A stretch of 7,003 nt of DNA from Ignavibacteriales bacterium (GTDB lineage Bacteria; Bacteroidota; Ignavibacteria; Ignavibacteriales; Ignavibacteriaceae). The translations under genes and the position numbers were made by a program. The stretch lies in the NCBI GenBank assembly GCA_020061995.1, contig JAGUXE010000294.1:1-7003 (forward strand). Reading direction: 5' to 3'. Numbering within the stretch: the first letter of the stretch is position 1; each line of letters opens with the position of its first letter. The notes beneath the pieces were generated by a model, which did no database searches, was not told the DNA's origin, and saw only the letters and a list, made by a program, of their open reading frames with translations. Positions 1 through 4,861 of this stretch are shown here, in pieces.

Positions 1-2
1 CT

Positions 3-587
3 GAATTACTTCAGATTGTCTATGCTACGTTTTATTTTCTGCCAATAATTCTTGCTATTTCCTTATACTATAAAAAAAAGAATGTTGAAGTTGATTTCGT
101 AATATTTTCTACCGTTTTTGGATTTTTCTTTTCTTATATCGGCTACTTTCTTGTTCCTGCTATTGGTCCACGTTTTCATCTGCATGACTTCTTTGTAACT
201 AATGCTGAATTGCCCGGTTTGTTCCTCACTAATTTTTTACGGGAAGTTGTCAATACCGGTGAATCAATTCCGGCAGGGACTCTTAATCCGATGGAAGTTG
301 TTCAGAGAGATGTTTTCCCAAGCGGACACACTATGATGACAGCTATAATAATGTACCTTTCCATAAAACTGCAGAGTAGAACTAAATTTTTTTTATTGCC
401 TGTTGGAACTTTACTGATATTTTCAACTGTTTATTTACGATACCATTATGTAATTGATGTTATTGCTGGATTAGCATGTGCAATTCTATCATTGATCTCA
501 GGTTATTTCATTTTTAATTGGTGGCAAAAGCTTATTCAAAAAGATTTATTTGTCTATCCAAAAAGGAAAAAGAGGAACAAGGTTTGA
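3..587 (+). CDS. PAP2-family membrane phosphatase/phosphotransferase, Aur1-like (5' partial)
   Basis: The reading frame is open from the left edge, so the true start lies outside; 194 residues are visible. An in-frame TTG at 210 is internal and not a credible start, because the family's first motif lies before it. The family hydrolyses or transfers lipid phosphate groups at the membrane. Visible motifs, numbered from base 3, are GPRF near 55-58 (degenerate motif 1), FPSGHT at 105-110 (motif 2 with its histidine), and STVYLRYHYVID at 141-152, with H148 and D152 as the motif 3 pair. The arginine usual in motif 3 (SRxYxxxHxxxD) is a threonine here, as I recall for yeast Aur1 (inositol phosphorylceramide synthase). 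Hydrophobic segments lie near 6-22, 31-52, 111-121, 128-145 and 150-172, and the tail is basic (KRKKRNK). The stop overlaps the likely TTG start of the methyltransferase downstream, suggesting coupling. PAP2 superfamily is secure; the substrate is unknown. Confidence 0.85.
   Translation, partial: ELLQIVYATFYFLPIILAISLYYKKKNVEVDFVIFSTVFGFFFSYIGYFLVPAIGPRFHLHDFFVTNAELPGLFLTNFLREVVNTGESIPAGTLNPMEVVQRDVFPSGHTMMTAIIMYLSIKLQSRTKFFLLPVGTLLIFSTVYLRYHYVIDVIAGLACAILSLISGYFIFNWWQKLIQKDLFVYPKRKKRNKV
571..575 (+). promoter_or_regulatory. Ribosome binding site supporting the TTG start of ubiE
   Basis: AGAGG lies 8 nt before TTG 584 inside the last codons of the PAP2 gene. It is the best Shine-Dalgarno-like match near any candidate start of the methyltransferase. 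It favours the TTG over ATG 518 (a 70-nt overlap with PAP2) and ATG 629 (which would remove the conserved basic N-terminal helix). Confidence 0.5.
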
Positions 588-1273
588 ATGGAGAAATAAA
601 AAAGCAAGAAGTCAGACGCATGTTTGATGCTATTGCACATAAATATGATTTTTTAAATCATTTCCTTAGTGCAGGAATTGATATTTATTGGCGGAAGAAA
701 GCCTTAAAACTTACAGTGTTAAAACCAGACACTATCCTCTTAGATGTAGCCTGCGGAACGGGTGATTTTGCAATCGAAGCAAAAAAAATGGGAGTCAATA
801 AAATCATCGGAGCTGACTTTTCGTTTAATATGCTCTCTCTATTCAAAAAGAAAAGTGATTGGATTATCGGGAAAAATGTACAAGTAGCGGCTGAGTTTTT
901 ACCATTGAAAAATGAAGTTGTAACTAACATTACTGTTGCATTTGGTGTAAGAAATTTCTACGATATTCCTTTAGCGTTCGAATCTTTTTTCAGGGTATTA
1001 AAGGATAACGGCAAGGTTACAATTCTTGAATTCTCTATGCCTAAGAATTTTGTTTTAAAACAACTATACAGATTTTATTTCCATTCTATTCTACCGCTTG
1101 TGGGAAGACTAATTTCAAAAGACAATAGTGCATATACATATTTACCAGACTCTGTAGAGGAATTCGATCAGAAAATTTATTTAGTAAAACTTCTGCTTAA
1201 AGCCGGGTTTAAAGAGGCAGAACGAAAAGACCTATCTTTCGGTTTAGTTCAAGTTGTAATTGCAGTCAAATAG
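584..1273 (+). CDS. ubiE: Demethylmenaquinone / ubiquinone C-methyltransferase (MenG/UbiE)
   Basis: This SAM-dependent enzyme C-methylates the quinone ring in the last step of menaquinone synthesis (MenG) and in ubiquinone synthesis (UbiE), at the inner face of the membrane. From TTG 584 it is 229 aa, a normal family length. Residues 11-29 (RRMFDAIAHKYDFLNHFLS) are the typical UbiE N-terminus. LLDVACGTGD at 52-61 is the SAM-binding motif I and GADFSFNML at 76-84 follows. AFGVRN at 119-124 and RVLKDNGKVTILEFSMP at 137-153 match the two family signatures. YLPDSVEEF lies near the C-terminus. The start could also be ATG 518, giving 251 aa with a 22-residue non-conserved extension read out of frame through PAP2. 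TTG is preferred for its AGAGG site and TTGA overlap with the PAP2 stop. Quinone type cannot be read from the sequence; menaquinone is the guess. The stop is 3 nt from that of the convergent lipoprotein gene. Confidence 0.93.
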   Translation: MNGEIKKQEVRRMFDAIAHKYDFLNHFLSAGIDIYWRKKALKLTVLKPDTILLDVACGTGDFAIEAKKMGVNKIIGADFSFNMLSLFKKKSDWIIGKNVQVAAEFLPLKNEVVTNITVAFGVRNFYDIPLAFESFFRVLKDNGKVTILEFSMPKNFVLKQLYRFYFHSILPLVGRLISKDNSAYTYLPDSVEEFDQKIYLVKLLLKAGFKEAERKDLSFGLVQVVIAVK

Positions 1274-1276
1274 TGG

Positions 1277-2044
1277 TTAGAATCTATACCCTGTCATTGT
1301 TTGTATTAATTTGTCTGATTCAGTTAGGAGATTAATCGTACCTCCTGCCAACATACTGAGAATTAAATTACTTCCTTCAATCTTTACAAAACCAATTCCA
1401 TTTACATACCATCCTGTAGCAGTATACTTAGTTTTATCTTCCAGGTCTAATGGATTATTAACAATGATTAATTCAAAAATCATTCTCTGAGCAGTGATAT
1501 TTTTTATCTCTTTATTCAAATAAATTTCAAGGTTATCCTTAGTGTACACAAAAGTCTTAAGTTCGATTAATGGTATATTAAAAAAAGAGAGGGAGAACGC
1601 AGTCCAATATTTACCTACCTGTAACGGGAAAGAAAAAGCTGTAATCTCAGAATCAACTTTAATAAGACGCCGAAGCGAATCAGGAATTTCTGCAGGGATT
1701 AAACTTGCAAATGCCGATGTATCAACATAAAAGTAAACTCCGGCTGAAGTTTTACGGAAGTATGAAATGGCGGTAGTCAATGTATTGTTAATTGTTGTTG
1801 AATCTATTTGCATTAAATACTCGACACCATTTAACTGTATTTTATTACCGTAATCTGACTTCCTATAACCGAGATTATATTTAACACCGTTTACATCAGT
1901 AGAATCTAAATCATAATAGAAAATTGAACCTGTTTTCGCCGGGTATTCATTTGGATCTTCTACAGTAACAGTTTGGATTGGAGCTTCTTTACAAGCATTG
2001 ACAAATAAAAGTAATCCCAAAAAACTTATTAATATTTTTTTCAT
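1277..2044 (-). CDS. Uncharacterised lipoprotein, 255 aa
   Basis: I do not recognise the family. The N-terminus is a lipoprotein signal peptide: MKK, a hydrophobic run at 4-15, then VNAC with Cys18 as the predicted lipidated residue. The asparagine at -2 makes the lipobox imperfect but plausible. After the cysteine come Lys and Glu, which could resemble the charged surface-export signal of some Bacteroidota lipoproteins; this is speculative. The mature part is rich in short alternating hydrophobic stretches (FYYDLDS, YFYVDTS, GKYWTAFSLSF), suggesting a beta-rich fold. Near the C-terminus TGWYVNGIGFVKIEG resembles the 'W(Y/F)..GVG.VK.E' element I recall from several uncharacterised envelope lipoproteins. 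No catalytic motif is evident. It is last in the minus-strand operon. Its ATG overlaps the rdgB stop (ATGA) and AAAGGA within the rdgB tail serves as ribosome binding site. Its functional link to the operon is unclear. Confidence 0.85.
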   Translation of the reverse strand: MKKILISFLGLLLFVNACKEAPIQTVTVEDPNEYPAKTGSIFYYDLDSTDVNGVKYNLGYRKSDYGNKIQLNGVEYLMQIDSTTINNTLTTAISYFRKTSAGVYFYVDTSAFASLIPAEIPDSLRRLIKVDSEITAFSFPLQVGKYWTAFSLSFFNIPLIELKTFVYTKDNLEIYLNKEIKNITAQRMIFELIIVNNPLDLEDKTKYTATGWYVNGIGFVKIEGSNLILSMLAGGTINLLTESDKLIQTMTGYRF

Positions 2045-2628
2045 TTATTTCCTTTCAAGAGTTCATTGCTTAAAGCTATAAAAGCTTTAGCTCTATGACT
2101 AATTTTATTTTTCTCATTCAATTCTAATTCAGCAGTCGTTTTATCATAACCAATTGGCTTAAATAATGGATCATAACCAAAACCGTTTTTACCCTGTGGA
2201 GAGTTTGTTATTTCTCCTTCGATTGTTCCATGAGATGAAATAAATTTCTTTCCATCGTAATAAACTGCACAACAGACAAATCTTGCACTATGAGGTGCCG
2301 GATGATTTTTTAAATTTAATAAAAGTTTATTATTATTTTCATCATCAGTTGCATTTTCTCCTGCATATCTTGCAGAATAAACACCGGGTTCACCGTTTAA
2401 CTGATCTACTGCTAATCCCGAATCATCCGTAAAAACAGGAATTCTAAATGCCTCATAAAACGCAGTGGCTTTTTTCTTGGCATTAACTTCAAAAGTATCG
2501 CCATCTTCAATTACATTTGGAATATCCTCAATTCCCGTAAAAGTAAGGACTTCAATCCCTATTTCTTTAAACAAATCTTTCACTTCTTTAGCCTTACCGT
2601 AATTCTGTGTTCCAAATAGGATTGTCAT
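2041..2628 (-). CDS. rdgB: XTP/dITP pyrophosphatase (RdgB/HAM1 family)
   Basis: It hydrolyses non-canonical purine nucleoside triphosphates (dITP, XTP, ITP) to the monophosphate and pyrophosphate in the cytoplasm, keeping deaminated purines out of DNA and RNA. The 195-aa length is typical. FGTQNYGKAKE at 5-15 corresponds to the family's TxNxxK substrate-binding element. FTDDSGLAVDQLNGEPGVYSARYAG at 66-90 contains the catalytic aspartate region (D68/D69). FGYDP at 150-154 and SHR at 177-179 are the base-recognition and C-terminal signatures. All key residues seem intact. The ATG overlaps the stop of the upstream deaminase (ATGA), with AAAGGA about 7 nt before it; the stop in turn overlaps the lipoprotein start. 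The pairing with an adenosine-type deaminase and uvrA fits a nucleotide-quality theme, though rdgB is found in many contexts. Confidence 0.97.
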   Translation of the reverse strand: MTILFGTQNYGKAKEVKDLFKEIGIEVLTFTGIEDIPNVIEDGDTFEVNAKKKATAFYEAFRIPVFTDDSGLAVDQLNGEPGVYSARYAGENATDDENNNKLLLNLKNHPAPHSARFVCCAVYYDGKKFISSHGTIEGEITNSPQGKNGFGYDPLFKPIGYDKTTAELELNEKNKISHRAKAFIALSNELLKGNK

Positions 2629-3974
2629 AGATATGTCCTTTTTAACAATAATTTTAATTCTTCTTTAGCATAAGCGGTTAATTCTTTTTGATTATATATT
2701 AAAGATTCACCATTACGCATTTTCCATTCTCCGTTGATCATCACATCAGAAACATGATTTTGATTTGCACAATATACTATTTTCGAATAAATACCATCAT
2801 CATTATCGGAGACTGGAAGAGATGGATCATTTAAATCAAGAAGGACAAGATCAGCATATTTACCCGGCTCAATACTTCCTGTTTCATTTTGAATATGCAA
2901 TGCTTTTGCTCCTTCAATTGTTGCTAACTTAAAAACTGTTTTGGCATCCATAGAATCTGCACCATGAATCGGTTTTTGAATCAGTGCAGATAACCTCATT
3001 TCATAAAATTGAGAAAGATTATTATTACATGGAGCTCCGTCTGCTCCGAGTGAAACGTTAATTCCCTCTTTTAAGTAAAGTGGAATATTTGCAATCCCTG
3101 ATGCGAGTTTAAGATTTGAGGAAGGACAATGAGATACACGTGCATCAAGTTGTTTCATCAATCCTATTTCTTCATCATTCAAATGAATGCAATGAGCAAG
3201 TACAGTATGATCATCAAGGATATTAATATGATTAAAGTATTCGATATTTTCTTTATTGTGTCTTCTACGAACTTCAGCAACTTCACTTTTATTCTCTGAA
3301 GAGTGAGTATGATAGATTGAATTCTTAAAGTCCTTCATCATTTCTTTAGTTTCAATTAATAGCTCTTCTGAGCATGATAAAACAAAGCGTGGAGCGAATC
3401 CGTATTTAATTCTTCCATCAGCTTTATTGTGATATTCTTTGGCAAGAGTTAAAGTTTCATTGAGTTCAGTTTGAGTATTATTTCTGAATGATGGGAAAAG
3501 ATCATTTTCATCCATCATACATTTTCCGGCAAATGCTCTAATCCCGGATGAGATTAGTTCATCAAAAATAACATGTTGATGACGAAGCGTTCCCATATCA
3601 AGTAATGTAGTAGTACCGCCATTTATAAGTTCGTTAATTCCAAGCTTAACTGAAGCGAGCAGTGATTTTTCCGAGTGAGCATTTTCGTAAGGGAATATCC
3701 TTTGTTGGAGCCAATCAAGCAATTGCAGGTCGTCAGCTAAACCTCGAAATAAAGTTTGACACAAATGAATATGAGTTTGAATAAATCCTGGAATTAGGAC
3801 TTTATCTTGAGCATGAATTATTTCACCATCATAAAAACCTAAGTCTATCTTTTCAACTTCAATTATTTTAGTAATGACTCTGTCTTGAATCTCAATGGCA
3901 TATCCGGATAAAATTTCATCTTTTGAATTTACCGTTACAATTTTAGAAGGTATGATTAATAATTTACTTTTCAT
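2625..3974 (-). CDS. Amidohydrolase: adenosine-type (SAH/MTA/5'-deoxyadenosine) deaminase
   Basis: This metal-dependent COG0402 amidohydrolase (449 aa, full length for the family) probably deaminates the adenine of a modified adenosine such as S-adenosylhomocysteine, 5'-methylthioadenosine or 5'-deoxyadenosine. Metal and catalytic residues are all present: THIH (H68, H70), HTHSSE (H224, E227), AHCIHL (H261), SHCPSSN (H282) and GADGAPCNNN (D312). The pieces FRGLADDLQLLDWL near 76-89, GGTTTLLDMG near 119-128 and EMRLSALIQK near 325-334 are typical of the MtaD/DadD/TrzN branch. GSIEPGKYADLVLLD near 366-380 is the usual C-terminal beta-domain element. Relatives include triazine chlorohydrolases and aminofutalosine deaminase, so the exact substrate is open. 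The start ATG has AGGA 6 nt upstream, overlapping the TAG stop of the preceding gene as TAGGA; the stop overlaps the rdgB start. Confidence 0.88.
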   Translation of the reverse strand: MKSKLLIIPSKIVTVNSKDEILSGYAIEIQDRVITKIIEVEKIDLGFYDGEIIHAQDKVLIPGFIQTHIHLCQTLFRGLADDLQLLDWLQQRIFPYENAHSEKSLLASVKLGINELINGGTTTLLDMGTLRHQHVIFDELISSGIRAFAGKCMMDENDLFPSFRNNTQTELNETLTLAKEYHNKADGRIKYGFAPRFVLSCSEELLIETKEMMKDFKNSIYHTHSSENKSEVAEVRRRHNKENIEYFNHINILDDHTVLAHCIHLNDEEIGLMKQLDARVSHCPSSNLKLASGIANIPLYLKEGINVSLGADGAPCNNNLSQFYEMRLSALIQKPIHGADSMDAKTVFKLATIEGAKALHIQNETGSIEPGKYADLVLLDLNDPSLPVSDNDDGIYSKIVYCANQNHVSDVMINGEWKMRNGESLIYNQKELTAYAKEELKLLLKRTYL

Positions 3975-3982
3975 ATCTGATC

Positions 3983-4468
3983 CTAATTAAAAAGAATTCT
4001 ACTAAGAGCATAATAAACAGCCATTATACCTGAAAAGATTGCACTTGCAATAAATCGCCATTTATACGGAATGTAATTCTGTAATACAAAATTTGCAGGA
4101 AGTACAAATGGAGTACTATAAATAAATGAATACCAACCGATTGAGATCAACTCAAAGCCTATAGAATTAAAATCGAAAGAGATTAAAGCAATCATCAACA
4201 AATGTCGGGCAATCCATAAAGGATTAAAATAAATATGGAATAAAAGTCCACGAATGATTTTTGCTTTATAATCAAATCCAAAATTTTTATCGTTTAGATA
4301 GAGTAGATAATTCGGGATTTCAAACGCATAGACTGTACCACCAATCAGCATCATTCCTAATACTCTTGATAGCATTAAATCACCGGTTATCAAACATGCA
4401 ATTGTGTCACCGGCAGCATAAATCAAAGCTCCGCGAATGATGTTTGCACGTGAGTAGAATAGTGCCAT
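3983..4468 (-). CDS. Small multi-pass membrane protein, Mpv17/PMP22-like (tentative)
   Basis: This gives 161 residues if translation starts at ATG 4468; an upstream ATG at 4534 would give 183 but overlaps the preceding gene by 53 nt and has no visible ribosome site. Numbering from 4468, four to five hydrophobic segments are visible: about 9-28, 35-56, 82-98, 112-128 and 138-155. Conserved-looking elements recall human MPV17 aligned from memory: GALIYAAGDTI (14-24, versus a G-L-x3-GD-I pattern), SRVLGMMLIGG then Y-x2-YLND in the second segment, and YSTPFVLPANFVLQNYIP (117-134) followed by WRF and YYALS (versus Y-x2-P-x4-ANF-x-L-x-P-x3-R ... Y-LS). The order and spacing match across the whole protein, but identity is low. 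MPV17-family proteins are membrane channels or carriers in mitochondria and peroxisomes; a bacterial role is unknown. An unrelated four-helix membrane protein is the alternative. Confidence 0.6.
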   Translation of the reverse strand: MALFYSRANIIRGALIYAAGDTIACLITGDLMLSRVLGMMLIGGTVYAFEIPNYLLYLNDKNFGFDYKAKIIRGLLFHIYFNPLWIARHLLMIALISFDFNSIGFELISIGWYSFIYSTPFVLPANFVLQNYIPYKWRFIASAIFSGIMAVYYALSRILFN

Positions 4469-4481
4469 AACTAACTTTCTT

Positions 4482-4841
4482 TTATCCTTCTGATTTTTCT
4501 TCGCTAAAAATTTCTTCCATAACATCAAAAGCATAGCGAAGATGCGGAATCACAATTGAACCACCAACGATCAATGAAATATTAAAAGTTTCCATTAACT
4601 CTTCTTTTGTTGCCCCTTCTTGTATCGAACGGTCAATATGATAAAAAATACAATCATTACAGCGTAAAACCATTGATGCACTTAAACCCATCAACTCTTT
4701 TGTTTTTGCTGATAAAGCACCATTTATATATGCCTTATTATCGAGTGCAAAAAACTTGTTGAAATCACGAAAACCTGAATTTAGAATTTTGTCATTCATA
4801 TCTGAGCGATATTTCCTTGTTTCTGATGATGTCTTTCTCAT
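4482..4841 (-). CDS. AhpD-like carboxymuconolactone decarboxylase-family protein
   Basis: A 119-aa single-domain protein of the carboxymuconolactone decarboxylase/AhpD fold. The diagnostic site is RCNDCIFYHI at 60-69: a CxxC pair (C61, C64) followed by H68. This CxxCxxxH arrangement in AhpD-like members supports thiol redox or peroxidase-linked activity rather than true lactone decarboxylation. The flanking helices match the family: LSAKTKELMGLSASMVLRC before it, then a stretch like GATKEELMETFNISLIVGG at 76-94. The start is well supported, with AGGAG 6 nt before ATG. It begins 20 nt after uvrA stops and ends 13 nt before the best start of the Mpv17-like gene. No ahpC partner is visible here, so the electron donor or acceptor is unknown. 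Family call is firm; physiological role is inferred only as oxidative or redox. Confidence 0.88.
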   Translation of the reverse strand: MRKTSSETRKYRSDMNDKILNSGFRDFNKFFALDNKAYINGALSAKTKELMGLSASMVLRCNDCIFYHIDRSIQEGATKEELMETFNISLIVGGSIVIPHLRYAFDVMEEIFSEEKSEG

Positions 4842-4861
4842 TAAGTTCTCCTGATTTCTTA

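Noticed and set aside
685..930. 81-codon minus-strand open frame
   Set aside because: Lies wholly inside ubiE, which has strong family motifs; no family-like content of its own.
1275..1290. Rho-independent terminator at the convergent junction
   Set aside because: Stem of six pairs with a bulge, mostly A/T, and no T-run on either strand.
1542..1730. 62-codon plus-strand open frame
   Set aside because: Antisense to the lipoprotein gene, whose signal peptide and coupled start are convincing; the translated sequence shows no recognisable motif.
3983..4468. AlaE-type alanine exporter as the identity of the small membrane protein
   Set aside because: Similar size and hydrophobic profile, but the conserved positions I recall for AlaE do not line up, whereas the Mpv17-like pattern runs across the whole length.
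4469..4534. Upstream ATG 4534 as start of the Mpv17-like gene
   Set aside because: It would overlap the AhpD-like gene by 53 nt, has no ribosome site and adds a lysine-rich stretch not expected from the family. ATG 4468 is preferred, though its own ribosome site is weak.
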